From the NCBI GenBank assembly GCA_030762935.1, contig CM060896.1, positions 13,287,001-13,351,000 of the forward strand: a stretch of 64,000 bases of DNA, given 5' to 3'. A program made the translations under genes and the position numbers. Position 1 is the stretch's first letter. The number at the start of each line of letters is the position of its first letter. Shown in pieces: positions 33,797 to 44,726 of this stretch. Under the pieces are notes generated by a model. That model was not told the origin of the DNA and did not search any database. It worked only from the letters and a program-made list of their open reading frames with translations. The DNA is from Hymenopus coronatus. Taxonomy: Eukaryota > Arthropoda > Insecta > Mantodea > Hymenopodidae.

Positions 33797-34565
33797 GGGT
33801 CTTCAAAACATGCATTTGCGGTGAAATCTCTAAACCCAAATGTTTGGAGGAATATAAAACTTCCTAGCTATATTGGTAATTGACAGGGGAAGTAATACAG
33901 TTAAATGTAAATATTTTGTTTGAAACATCCAGTATGTGTGGTAAGTTTTTGTTCATTTCTTAGGGTTTAGCAGTTATGTAAAATTCCGTAAAATTCATCC
34001 AGAATAAAATAGTCTTCACAGGCTATTCCTAAAAAGTTCAAAATGTAACTTTTATTTATCAGGTAAAAATCTTTAATATACGATATTTTAAACGAAATCC
34101 TTAGTCATTTTTGGGAATATCAAAATTTTCGAAAAACGTTCCATATAAACGGTAGTTGGGGGTGGGGGATTTTATTGAAAATCTTCGTGTTGCATCCTTG
34201 GAAGATACCAAATTTAAATATCAAGTTAGGTATTTAACGGTCTTTTTGTTTTTGAGCTATGCTATCCAAACACAGACACACAGACCTTTTTCTTAAAATG
34301 ATTTTTTTTTTTTTGCGATTCCGGTGGTCCTAAAACATTTATCTTGGTATCAAATTTTTGGGTGGAATACAATACTTCCTATATACACGATGTACATAGT
34401 ACGTATAGAGAAAGTAATACTTGTATTAGTCTTTAAAACATGCATGTGCGGTGAAATCACAAAACTACATTTTTGGAGGAATATGAAACTTCCTCTAGCC
34501 ATATTGGTAGTTGACATAGGAAGTAATACAGTTAAATGTAAATATTTTGTGTGAAATGTGCCAGT
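33797..34565. repeat. Direct repeat of about 135 bp flanking an H1 piece
   Basis: The segments 33797-33935 and 34424-34562 match closely ('aaaacatgcatttgcggtga' against 'aaaacatgcatgtgcggtga'; 'cagttaaatgtaaatatttt' in both). Between them lies a minus-strand H1 piece (33936-34412) that retains the 5' hairpin. Confidence 0.88.
33936..34412 (-). repeat. H1 5' half between direct repeats
   Basis: It runs from 'tgtgtggtaagtttttgttc' to 'tagtacgtatagagaaagta' and lacks the 3' half. Confidence 0.88.
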
Positions 34566-34633
34566 GTATTCTATTTGCCACTCGCTTTCTCTCCTGAAAA
34601 GTCTCTTACTCAGGAGACGGTTAAAAAAGAAAC

Positions 34634-35318
34634 GTAAAAATCTGAGGTATTCTATTCACATGACTTTCTCTACATCTCTTTAACGAATTATTGTTAAAAA
34701 GCTTATTCTTCTATCTACTTCATGCTAATCGAGATAAACATTAGCAAAAATGCTTTTGTAAATAGAAGGAAAATAATGGAATACACTAGACCTAAAACAA
34801 TAGTCAAATCTTAGAAAAACTGGTATCCATGTGGTAGAAATTCAACTCTATGCAGGGCTAGGAGTATACAACTTGCCGTGTCAGAAAAGTTTAAAACTGA
34901 AACCAATAACAAGGAATATCTCAAAAGTGACAAATTTCACGAACAAGTGTATATGAAATAAATTGTGTTTCAATGAGATCTAGATATTTTGGGTAGTAAG
35001 TTTGTCTAATTCTTACGGTTTACTAGTTACGCAAAATCTAGCAAAATTCATCCATAATAAAGGGGTTTTCAGTGCTTTTCCCGGAAAATTCAACATATAC
35101 ATTTTATTTGTTGTGTAGATATCTTACGGTTTTTAAACAAAATCTTTAGCCATTTTTGAGAAATTCAAAATATTCGAAATTTTTTCCATGTAAAGGGTAG
35201 TTTGGGTGGGGGGATTTTTCTCAGAAATTCCATGTCGTAGCCTTGGAAGATACTAAACTTACATACCAAGTTTAGTATTTTACCAATTTTTCGTTTTTGA
35301 GTTGTCGTGTTCACAGAC
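34634..35318 (-). repeat. H1 copy truncated at the microsatellite
   Basis: The 3' terminus is intact ('gtaaaaatctgaggtattct'). The copy stops at 'gttgtcgtgttcacagacat', exactly where other copies have the GT tract. Confidence 0.9.
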
Positions 35319-35931
35319 ATAATCTTCTAAGGATATGACACGAAGATTTTCAAGAGAATCCTTCCGTCCCAAACTACCTTTTACGGGGAAAAATTTAGAA
35401 CATTTGGATTTTCTCAAAATTGGATGGTGATTTTGATTAATATTTCTTATATTAAAGATATTTACACAAATACATTTTCCTCAATTTTCTGGGAATATCC
35501 TCGGATGACCTCTTTATTCATGATGAATTTTGTGGAATTTTTCATTATTGGTAAACCGTAAGAGATAGACAAAAACTTCATTAATGGAAAATATAGATCT
35601 CGCTAAAATACACAATTTATGTTTTATACTGTTTAGTGAAGTCGATCGTTTTTAGATATTCCTTGTTATTTGTTTCAGCTTTAAAATAATTATGCTTTTC
35701 TCATACAGGAATTTCTTTAATGCAAAGAAACGATTTCTTCCACATGGCAACCAGCTTTTAAAAGATTTCACTATCGTTTTATCATTATTTCCCTTCTACA
35801 TGCAAGAAGGCATTTCTACTAATGTTTATTTCAATTAGCATGACGTAGATAGAGGAATAAGCTCTTAAACAATAGTTTTTACAGAGATGTAGAGAAAGGC
35901 ATGTGAATGGAACACATCAGAATTTTTTTTG
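35319..35931 (+). repeat. H1 copy, 5' truncated, opposite to its neighbour
   Basis: It begins at 'atcttctaaggatatgacac' and ends in the terminal 'ggaacacatcagaattttt'. With the previous piece it forms an inverted pair meeting near 35319. Confidence 0.9.
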
Positions 35932-36045
35932 CATAAAGTGATCCCTAAAACGTCTGTTTTCAGTGAAATCTCGGTATCGAATTTGTTGGTGCTCTACCTT
36001 CCCTATACACTATGTACATAGTACGTGTAGAGAAAGTAAAAACTT
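35932..36045 (-). repeat. H1 5' end fragment
   Basis: It contains 'gtgatccctaaaacgtctgt' and the full terminal palindrome 'ctatgtacatagtacgtgta'. Confidence 0.88.
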
Positions 36046-36598
36046 TCAAAAATTGAATTATATCTGTGCTATTTCTGAACATACAACAATGTCGTGATAA
36101 AGAGGTAGTGAAGGTAACTAACCAAAGAAACAGTCCAATTGGCTTTGAACCAATTTGGAGGTAGAATGATAATTTTCTAGCAGACATAGCACCTTCATAT
36201 CGACCAGAAGCACTTTCTCACTTGTAATTTCTCGTCTACACAAAGAGCGGTTAGTCGGTGTGGCTGAATCATTAATGCTACTATCTTTTGTTAAGTCTCT
36301 AACAGTCGTTCTTTTGCATGTTTCAAATTCTCCTTCTCCGAGCCAATTAAAGGGGAGGAATATCGCTCGCGTGCAAGTTAACCTTACTGCCTGTGGTTCT
36401 AGGTTTGAATCTTTGTGGACCTGATATTTAAAGTTCGCTAAAGCTTAAATAATTGCTTAAAATCTGCTGTAGGATTCCCGAAATAATATCAGTCCTTTAT
36501 CCAAATCACAAGACCTAATTTTAATAACATCGACGTTTCGAAAAAGTAACAGTTTAGGACGAGATTTTTCTTTAAAAATCTGTGTTGCATACTTTACG
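36046..36598. other. No gene seen; weak tRNA-like B box near 36410
   Basis: The text 'ctaggtttgaatctttgtgg' resembles a B box but has no pairing arms. The rest is unclassified. Confidence 0.35.
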
Positions 36599-37887
36599 TA
36601 CGAAGGTGGTCCAAAAAGTTCTTGACCTCGCCCAGAGATCGCGGCAGTACTTGCATGAGTTTTTGTCCTTACGTTGATACTCTGTTAATAGACCCTATGT
36701 AAAATTACAAGCCATTCCAGGCAATAGTTGGTTGTAGACAGTTGTTTGAAGCCGTGGAAGTGCGCATTGCTTTGAAAATGGAGAAATTGGAGTATCGTGC
36801 TGCATACAATTCTTCGTAAAAAAGGTTTAACATCTACAGAAATTCATTTGCGGAGTATAAATGTGTATGTTGACTCTTCACCTTCAGTTTCCACTGTGAA
36901 GAAATGGCCGGTCGATTTTAAACGTGGCCGTGAAAGTGTCCAAGACGATCCACGCTAAGGACGTCCAAAAACTGTAACCACATCGGAAATCATTGAAAAA
37001 GTGCTTGACATGATTTTGGAAGATCGGCGTACAAAGTTGAATGAAATTGCTAATGCTCTTGGAATTTCAAAGGAACGTATTGGTCACATCTTACATCAGA
37101 AATTAATCATGAAAAAGCTTTGCGCAAGATGGATGCCGCGTATCCTCACTGTGGATAACAAACGCATCCGCACGACGCTTTCTGAAAAGTGCTTGGCGCA
37201 TTTTCAGAAGAACAGAAGTAACTTTCTGCGCCGATACGTCACAATGGATGAAACATGGATTCACCACTACACACCCGAATCCAAGCAGCAGTCGAGGCAG
37301 TGGACAGAAGCTGGTTCTTCAGCTCCAAAGAAGGCGAGGATGGTGCCATCGGTGGGAAACATCATGGCGTCAGTGTTTTGGGATGCTAAAGGAAATTTGT
37401 TGATTGACTATCTCGGAAAAGGTAAAAGCATTACTGGAGAATACTACTCTCAACTTCTAATCAAACTGAATGCAAGCATTCGTGAAAACAGACCCTGGTT
37501 ACAAAAGAAAAAATTGTTTTCCATCAGGACAATGCACCTGCCCACTAAAGTGTTTTGGCAATGGGGAAATTCAGAGATCTGCACTTTGAAGTGCTGGAAC
37601 ATCCACCCTATTCCCCAGATTTGGTTCCCTCGGACTTCTGCTTTCAAAACTGAAGAAATTCCTCGCTGGTAGGCGCTTTTCGTCCAATGAAGAAGCAATT
37701 GCGGCTGTAAATGGGTACTTTGCAGCACTTCCAGAGGAACACTACAGAGAGGGGATAATGGCATTGGAACACCGCTGGACAAAATGTATTGGTGTTAGAG
37801 GAGATTTTGTTGAAAAATAAAACTACTTTGAAAGCATGAATTGTCGTTTTCTACTATCAGGCCGAGAATTTTTCAGACTGCCTGGAA
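36599..37887 (+). mobile_element. Mariner family B, near full length, inactive
   Basis: The left end starts after TA (36599-36600) as CGAAGGTGGTCCAAAAAGTT. The right end, reverse complemented, reads 'ggcagtctgaaaaattctcg', a diverged inverted repeat of about 28 bases. Its length of about 1.29 kb is normal for mariner. The transposase carries one open segment of 223 codons, the longest frame in the window, plus upstream and downstream pieces broken by stops. It shares no close identity with family A. Confidence 0.93.
36777..37820 (+). pseudogene. Mariner B transposase with stops and one frameshift
   Basis: Starting at MEKLEYRAAYN (36777), the protein reads through two stops in the DNA-binding region ('NSS*KKG', 'DDPR*GRPKT'). 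It is then open from 36976 through 'LGISKERIGHILHQKL' (HTH) and 'VTMDETWIHHYTPESKQQS' (first Asp, about 37246). A frameshift near 37510 moves the second catalytic block FHQDNAPAH into another frame, where it is followed by TAA at 37546. The third block 'HPPYSPDLVPSDF' (37603-37638) keeps its Asp. The codon distance from the Asp of HQDN to the Asp of PSD is 35, giving 34 residues between them and confirming DD34D. The tail 'HRWTKCIGVRGDFVEK' ends near 37820. Four or more lesions make it non-functional. Confidence 0.94.
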
Positions 37888-38576
37888 TGTTATCCATATA
37901 AACCTGAACCATTTTAACAGGCTATAATAATCTCTTTAAAAGCCTGTAGAAATGTGACATTTGTTTAATGTTCTGAGTGACAACAATCATGGCAACACTC
38001 GATCAGTGCCATCTGTTGATGATTTTAATGGAAATTACGATCATTTTCATGACGTAAACAGTCGCAGCTCTTTGATATATGCCACATGAATAGACTGATT
38101 CCTGACTCGACGATTTGTTTGGACAGTTCACTAGCCTTTGTAACAATCTCTGCACTCAAATGGTGGTCTATGTTTTCCACTTTCACTAACGAGTATATCA
38201 GCTTTCAAACTAGCCTTTGTCGGAACATCCCCTACATTAAATTCTCTTGAAAATTCCCATTATGTTGTTACCAAGGAATTTGTCTTCACAATGAAAACAC
38301 TGTCTACAATGCCGACAAATGGCATTGGTAGATTGTTGACATGATTGTTGTTGATTCTCCCTGAGCCACTGAGATCATTAAAACCAATTTCACATTTGTG
38401 CAAGCTCTCAGAGTGAAATTATGTCCAGTTAAAATGGTTAAAGTGTATATGGATCGCACTGTTTTAACAATGTCAGAGCTAGTAATTCTAATCACTTTAT
38501 TGTTGCTTCTTGTCGGCGTTTTTCGTGTTCTACGGGATCAATACAGAAAGTGACAGACGATTTGGCATAACTAAAT
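37888..38576. other. No gene seen
   Basis: No recognisable repeat or domain. Short frames only, such as 63 codons on the minus strand at 38304-38495. Confidence 0.45.
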
Positions 38577-38913
38577 AATAACGAATGTTTATCTCGATTA
38601 GCAAGAAGTAAGTAGACAGCAGAACAAGTTTTTTAGCAATAATTTGTTGCCCACCTGGGTAGTATGGTGGTAGCGTGTCTGCCTCACATTCAATACGTCG
38701 CAAGTTCGAATCTCGCTTAGGGTGAGTTGCCCGGATAAGGTCTTTTTCGGGGTTTTCCCTGATCCTGAGAAGACGAATGTCGAGTTACTTGAAGTTCCAT
38801 GCACCTCGAGACCATTTGAGCGTCATTTCACCAATTTCAATCACCGCCCGATATGACCAACCACGTTAAAGGAAGTTTAAATAATTGTAACAGAGAAGAC
38901 ATCCGATTTTTTA
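38577..38913 (+). repeat. H1 3' end split by SINE-B
   Basis: The piece contains 'tgtttatctcgattagcaag' and 'agcaataatttgttg'. After the SINE it continues 'aataattgtaacagagaaga', and the terminus is 'catccgatttttt'. Confidence 0.88.
38648..38881 (+). repeat. SINE-B inserted in H1
   Basis: The tRNA-Val-like head reads GCCCACCTGGGTAGTATGGT, the anticodon loop CTCACAT, and the B box AAGTTCGAATCTCGC. The body has 'ggggttttccctgatcctga' and the 3' end 'cacgttaaaggaagttta'. The flanks 'aataatttgttg' (left) and 'aataattgtaac' (right) look like a target-site duplication of 10-12 bases. Confidence 0.9.
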
Positions 38914-39029
38914 CTTTATTTCCCTGCTGTCCCAGTTTGGTAATAAACAGTCCGTTCTGTCAGCATACACGTAAACACTGGATCTTCCATGTGACCTCTT
39001 TGGAAGATACTGAACTTCAACATCAAGTG

Positions 39030-40163
39030 TGATACTCAACAAATTTTCTCTACATCTGTGTATCAACTTAATATTTAAAAGTTTATTCTTCTGCATACTT
39101 CTTGCTATTCGAGATAACCATTAGTAGGAATACTTCTGTAAATAGAAGGTAAATAAGGCAATACTCTAGGCTAAAACTTAGTCAAACCTTTTAAAAGCTG
39201 GTTGCCAAGTGGTTGAAATCAGTTGCTTTGCATTGGCAAATTCCCGTATGTGAAAAGTTGATGTGTTTTTAAACTGAAACCAATAACGAGGAATATCTAA
39301 AAGTTCGTCAACCCCACGAAAAAAATGTATATGACTGAAATTGTGTGTTTCAACGACATGTACATATTTTGTACCAAGTTTTTGTCTATCTCTCACGGTT
39401 TATCAGTTATGCAAAATGCAGCAAAAATCATTCAGAATAAAGAGGTCTTCAGAGGGTATCCCAAAAAAATTCAAGATATACAATTTATTTGTCATATGTA
39501 AGGTCACTTTATAACAACAAAGGTCATCAGCGACCACAATATTCTTACAAGATCAATGTATAAACAAAATTTAGTACAAATATATTACAACTGTGGTCAC
39601 AAACTTAACTATTTGAACTTTGGTAACAGTAAAATATGGTACATGTAAACAATTACAATGGTATCAAACTGTGGTTATAACAATTAAACCACATTATATA
39701 AAAGACAACATTTGTGACATCTCCATTAACTTGATAACTTTTCTGCATCCTGCGGTGGTGTTAAAATGGAATACAGAGCACTCTTGAGGTTTAAGTTCCT
39801 TCTGTAATGTACGGCATTTAAATCAAAATAATTTGAGCCATTTTAAGAAAATCAAAATTTTCGAACATTTTTCCGTGTAAAGCGCAGTTTGGGCCGGTGG
39901 GATTTTCCTCAAACTCTTCGTGTCGCATTCTTGCAAGATAAAAACTAAAATACCAAGTTTGGTGTTTAATGTTCCTTTAGTGTATAAGTTGTACTGTCCA
40001 TAGACACACGCACCTACACACAGGGACCTTTTTCTAAAATTACCTTTTTTTGAATTCAGGGTGTCTCAGAACATATTCTCGGTGAAATTTCGGTATTGAA
40101 TTTTTGAGTGGAATGCAATACCTTCTCTATACACTATGTATATAGTACGTGTAGAGAAATTCA
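39030..40163 (-). repeat. H1 copy split by a 306-bp insert
   Basis: The copy is truncated just inside its 3' end ('aaattttctctacatctgtg'). It is interrupted at 39501-39806, then runs to the intact palindrome 'ctatgtatatagtacgtgta'. Confidence 0.88.
39501..39806. mobile_element. Unclassified 306-bp insertion with ATGTA flanks
   Basis: The insert interrupts H1 and is flanked on both sides by ATGTA (39496-39500 and 39807-39811), a possible 5-base target duplication. Its sequence ('aggtcatcagcgaccacaat', 'ctgcatcctgcggtggtgtt') has no obvious inverted ends, tRNA boxes or coding frame. It could be a solo LTR or a short retroelement. Confidence 0.55.
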
Positions 40164-40369
40164 AACTAATGGGATTAGGCGGAATTGGGTGAATTTATTA
40201 CAGATCTAAGCTAGAACGCGGCTGTTAAAAGTTGATAGTAACTCCACCCTCTGCCTGCGTGAGCTGCTCTGTTCCACCAGCTTATTGCGAGCTTTTCCAG
40301 TGTTGTAGCTGGACTGTCGAAGCTACATGCTGATGAAAACTTTCGTATACGTTTCATGTTGTTATGGAG
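40164..40369. other. Spacer, nothing recognised
   Basis: Moderately GC-rich sequence between H1 and SINE-A, without an ORF of note. Confidence 0.4.
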
Positions 40370-40613
40370 TCGCCCTCCGTGGTGTAATGGTTACCATGCT
40401 GACTTCATATACCCAGGATCGTGGGTTCAAAGCCGGCGGAGAACAATGAATTTTTTCGGGTGTAAAAATCCTTAGCATAGCTTCCTTCGGAAGGGAAGTA
40501 AAGCCGTTGGTCCCGTGTCGTAGATTTACGGCACGTAAAAGAACCTCAAGCCTGATCGAGAGGCCTCTGAGCCCAGTATAGAATGGGACGCCGAGAACCA
40601 CAGCAGTTAAATA
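40370..40613 (+). repeat. SINE-A copy, slightly shortened
   Basis: The head is TCGCCCTCCGTGGTGTAATG, the B box GGGTTCAAAGCC has one change, and the body is conserved through 'gagaaccacagcagttaaat'. About 25 bases before 'agtatagaatgggacgc' are missing compared with the other copies, and the tail is truncated. No clear target duplication was found. Confidence 0.9.
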
Positions 40614-40624
40614 AAACTGTATTT

Positions 40625-40790
40625 CCATTTGAGTAGTTGGTTAGGTCCCAGGTTCAAACCCGGCCCAGACTGTCGATTTTTAGTGTGTTTAAAAGCGACA
40701 GCCCCATGTCAGTAGATTTTATGGCATGTTAAAGGACATTTATGGAACAAAATTACGGTACACCGACGGCGTTGATATGATCTAGGTAAG
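40625..40790 (+). repeat. SINE-C fragment (third tRNA-derived type)
   Basis: Only the B box half of a head is left ('gtcccaggttcaaacccggc'). The body 'gcgacagccccatgtcagta' and 'ttttatggcatgttaaagga' differs from SINE-A and SINE-B but shares their style of ending. Confidence 0.6.
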
Positions 40791-40814
40791 TGAAGACGTC
40801 GTTTACAAACAAAA

Positions 40815-42064
40815 TACAGGAGGTACATAAATGAATATCGGGGTTTTAACTCTTTATAATATTCATTACAGTCAACTTAGTTACAAATGATATGTCAAAT
40901 GAAAAAGCAGCTCAAACAGTTTTGTTTGTTGGCACAAGTGCGCATGTGCGTGCAATGTTTCTGCCGCAATCCTCTAGACAGTAGTAGTAGCAAAGATGGC
41001 GACTAGTAAACAGAAAGCGTTTTGCAGTTTGCAAAGACCGAATCTGTAGTTACTGTGCAACGTGTGTTCCGAAGTAAGTTCGGTTGTGATCCTCCTAGTG
41101 ATAAAAACATTCGTAGATGGTATAATCAGTTTGAAGATACCGGCTGCCTTTGTAAAGGGAAGAGCACGGGACGACCAGGAGTAAGTGAAAAGACTGTTGA
41201 GCGAGTGAAAGAGTCGTTCACTCGTAGCCCAAAGAAATCAGTCCGGAAGGCTAGTCGTGAATTACAAGTTCCTGTGTTGACTGTTTGGAAAGATGTAAGA
41301 AAACGCTTACAGCTACGTCCTTACTGTTTACAGTTATTACAGGCTCTCGACCTTTCACCTTAGTGGACATGTTAACACTAATAATGTGCGCATCTGGGGC
41401 TCAGAAAATCTTCACGAGATGGTATAAATGCAACGAGATTCCCCTAAAGTGAATTTTTTTTTGTGCCGTATCCCGGCGAAAAGTTTAAGAGTCTTTCGTT
41501 TTTGGTGAACCTACTGTAACTGGCACTTCTTACCTTGATACACTAGAGCAATGACTCTTCCCTCAGTTGGAAGAAATTGAGCCAGGGAACTTCATTTTCC
41601 AGCAGGATGGTGCGCCACCTCACTGGCATAACGAAGTACGCAATTGGTTGAACGTCACTGTACCCGAGCGTGGGATAGGCCGCAAGGGCCCCAATGTCAG
41701 GGCTTGCTATGGTTGGCCTCCACGTTCTCCTGACCTAACGCCATGCGATTTTTACCTTTGGGGCTTCATCAAGGATCGTGTGGACGTGCCTCCGCTACCA
41801 ACTGACCTCCCTGAATTAAGAAACCGGATTGAAGCAGCTGTTGCTACAATTACTGAATAAACACTTATCAACGTTTGGGAAGAACTCTGTTATAGCCTGA
41901 TGTGTGACGTGTGACAAAGGGTAGTCACATTGAACATTTATAAGCTTCTTGGTAAAACTGTTTGAGTTGCTTTTTCATTAGACATATCATTCATAACTGT
42001 AAGTTGAATGTAGTAAATATTATAAAGAGTTAAAACCCCGATATTCATTTATATATACCCTGTA
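40815..42064 (+). mobile_element. Long-TIR Tc1/mariner-superfamily transposon
   Basis: TA ends at 40815-40816 and 42063-42064 enclose terminal inverted repeats of about 108 bases: left 40817-40925, right 41955-42062. Both contain 'ataaatgaatatcggggttt', 'taactctttataatatt', 'atgatatgtc' and 'caaacagtttt'. The 1250-base element encodes an IS630-type transposase with an internal deletion. Such long inverted repeats set it apart from the two mariner families in the window. Confidence 0.93.
40996..41860 (+). pseudogene. IS630/rosa-like transposase, frameshifted and internally deleted
   Basis: The start 'MATSKQKAF' at 40996 is followed by a frameshift near 41015. The frame 41022-41363 carries the DNA-binding region ('VVTVQRVFRSKFGCDPPSDK', 'GKSTGRPGVSEKTVERVKE'). 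Near 41350 a deletion joins 'LLQALDLSP' to sequence encoding 'HLSGHVNTNNVRIWGSEN' in another frame, removing the first catalytic Asp. The last frame (41567-41860) has 'FIFQQDGAPPHWHNEVRNWL' (second Asp, 41606-41608) and 'WPPRSPDLTPCDFYLWG' (third Asp, 41747-41749), with 46 residues between those Asps. It ends 'NRIEAAVATITE*'. It is inactive. Confidence 0.92.
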
Positions 42065-42724
42065 TTTATTATTTTGTATACGTTTCGTTTAGTTTGACAC
42101 AGGCAAATAATTCTTCACCCTTCCTCTAGAATGCCTCTAGTGTTTCTTTGTGCAGTAATTTTAGTGAAACTCACATTGACACAGTATCCGAACCATTCCT
42201 TCAACTCATAGCGATTGTAACGTTGGTTGGTTTTTTAGTCTCTGAAATGTTTTTAAGACCAGTCACGTAGAGAGCTGATAAAGAGTGGGTGATGTCAAAG
42301 GTTAGTTGCCTGAAGGTGAAAACCTAACTGAGGAAAAAACCCAATTGCGATCTAGAAAAGGGGGGCTTACCTTTTATGCACGTGAGGGTACATGTGGCAT
42401 TAATAACCAAAACTCGAAACCTGGAGTGATACGTCATTGCTGTAAAATTGCATCCCGCGTTTTAATTATGCTTTGTGCTTTTGTGTTGCATTTTTTATTC
42501 CTGTATTAATTATTCATTGATTGATTTCGTTGCTTGTTTGTTTCGTTGATTACAAGGTAAATTTCCATAGCTTTGTGAAAATGATTATAAATATTTGCCA
42601 GTCCTCAATTAAAATGTTGTTCACAATGTTAATGGTGGCGCTCTATTCCATTCGTTTTATAGTCTGTTTTCACGTGAATTGTTATAACGGTAGTTTATTC
42701 AATTAAATGCCGAATTCCAATTGT
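42065..42724. other. No gene seen
   Basis: AT-rich sequence with 61- and 67-codon frames of no recognised type. It lies between the long-TIR transposon and H1. Confidence 0.45.
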
Positions 42725-42860
42725 TCACTTTCTCTACACTTGTTAATAGTAAACGAGGAAATATAGTATTCCACTTCCAAATTCTATAACAAAATTTCTC
42801 AGGAAGTACACGTTCTGAGAATAACTAAATCCAAAATAGGCATTTTAGGAAAAAACAAAA
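42725..42860 (+). repeat. H1 5' fragment, diverged
   Basis: It starts 'actttctctacacttgttaa' and retains 'gtattccact' and 'aaattctata'. The palindrome is broken. Confidence 0.7.
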
Positions 42861-42865
42861 CAAAA

Positions 42866-43015
42866 AAACACTGATGTGTAACTTTCACATGACTTTCTCT
42901 TCATCTCTATAACAAATTATTATTAACAAGCATATTCTTCTATCTATTTCATGATAATCGAGATAATCAGTAGCCGAAATTGTCCTTCTACCTGGTCTCT
43001 TGTAAGTAGAAGGGA
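42866..43015 (-). repeat. H1 3' end piece
   Basis: It contains 'actgatgtgtaactttcaca' and 'tgactttctcttcatctcta', and ends at 'gtaagtagaaggga'. Confidence 0.82.
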
Positions 43016-43898
43016 GAAAATCCAATGTGTTGCATTCACATGATCTCCTCTAACTGTTCCGTGAACAAACTTTTTATTCACAACATTAATCTGTTATCTG
43101 CACCATACTAGTCAAGATAACCATTAGCAGAACTGGCCTTATTACCTGGTTCCTTGTAAGTAGAAGCGAAATAAGACTGCACAGGCTAAAGTGACAGTCT
43201 CGTCCTTTAAAAGCCGGTCCATATGTAAAACAACTGAAATTCCAATTTCTTTCCTTGCCAGGAGTGAACAAATGAGAAACGTGAAAAAACATGTCTTCCC
43301 GTTTGAGGAAAGTTTAAGTGGCTTAAAATTGAAAGCAATAATGCAGAATATCTCGAAAACTGTTAACTCTACGAAACAAAGTATATGACATAAATTGTGT
43401 GTTGTAATGAGGTCTACTTTTTTGTACAGTCAGCTTTTGTGTATCTCTTACGGTTTGCCAGCTGAATAAAAGTCATCCAGAATGAATAGATCTTCAGAGG
43501 TTATTCCTAGAAAATTCAAGACACACATTTCATTTGTCCTAAAAATATCTTATACATAGGGTATTTTAATAAAATTCGTTAGTCATTTTTGAGAAATTCA
43601 AAATTTTCGAAAAATGTTCCATGTAAAGGGTAGTTGCGGATGGGGGTGTTTATTGAAAATATTCGTGTTGCATCCTTAGAGGATACTAAACTTAAATACG
43701 AAGTTTGGTATTGAATGGTCTTTTCGTTTTTGAGCTATGTTACCCCCTCCCCCACACACACAACATATTTCTTAAAATGTTTTTTATTCAGGGGCGTAAA
43801 AAACATGTATTTCCAACGAAATCCACAGCACGGAATTTTTGGTGCAATACAATACCTTCTCTATACACTATGTACATAGTACACGAAAAAAAAGTAAC
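43016..43898 (-). repeat. H1 copy, near full length
   Basis: It runs from 'aaaatccaatgtgttgcatt' to 'tatgtacatagtacacgaaa' and is placed head-to-tail after the previous piece. Confidence 0.9.
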
Positions 43899-44124
43899 AG
43901 AGTAAGTTAGTGTAACTTTGTAAGTAAAGTTTTGTGTTGATAACTTTCGTTATTAGTTAGTTGTGTCAAATTGTCTGTTACTTTCTGGTTGGCCCTCGTG
44001 TTTGTCCACAGACAGGATTCACTTGAAAGAGGACAGTGCCCGGTAAAGAAAATTAAGGATTCGATCTTTTCCCTGCTTTTTTTGACATAATTCAGGGTGC
44101 TATTAAATGGTTCTTTAGCAATGT
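43899..44124. other. Spacer, nothing recognised
   Basis: No repeat match noticed. It may be the upstream continuation of the LINE that follows, too decayed to read. Confidence 0.35.
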
Positions 44125-44726
44125 TTTTTTTAACTGTGACAAAAGCAAAACATATTTTTAACCTTAGACAAAGCTCAAGACACTAGTGTAAAGCTTTTTG
44201 GAATGGTTTTAGACACAGAATTAACCTGAAATTCACATGCTTAAACGGTCTGTAAAAAGTTATCCAAAGTTGTGTATTTACTAAGAACCATTTACAACAA
44301 AGTACCGTGCAGCTATTTAAAGCAAATATATCTTGCTTTGTTTGAAAGTGTTTTAGCTACGGACTGTTGGCATATGGGAAATTAAATGATATTCTACTTC
44401 TACAAAATAAAGCCATGAGAATTTTATGGCATACTTCTTACAATGCTCCATGTAGACCACTTTTTAAGCAACAGAAATTTTTAACAGTGTACAATTGCTA
44501 TATATTACAATTATTATTATTATAGGTGCACAAGAATTTAAGTCAATTTAAACTGAACAGTCATGTGCACACATTAAATACCAGAAATATTGATAAACTG
44601 CATGTTCCATACACTAGACTAAAGAAAGTTAAATATAGTTATTTAATAACCAGCATTATAGCCTATAATAAGCTTCCTGACCACATGAGAGATCTAAATG
44701 TAATACAGTTTAAGGCTAAAGTAAAA
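44125..44726 (+). pseudogene. LINE-K fragment: non-LTR reverse transcriptase C-terminus
   Basis: Conceptual translation across frames gives, in order: 'VKLFGMVLDTELT' (the FLGi.LD..L.W block), 'KKLSKVVYLLRTI', 'YLALFESV' (.Y.alF.S.l.YG), 'ILLLQNKAMRILWHTSY' and 'NAPCRPLFKQQKFLTVYNCY'. The open frame 44526-44726 follows with 'HTLNTRNIDKLHVPYTRLKK' and 'IIAYNKLPDHMRDLNVIQFK'. This final block (H..nTR....l..p, then yN.LP..i, then FK..lk) closes many Jockey/CR1-type RT proteins. Stops and frameshifts are scattered throughout. It is clearly different from LINE-J. An H1 end follows immediately. Confidence 0.8.
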
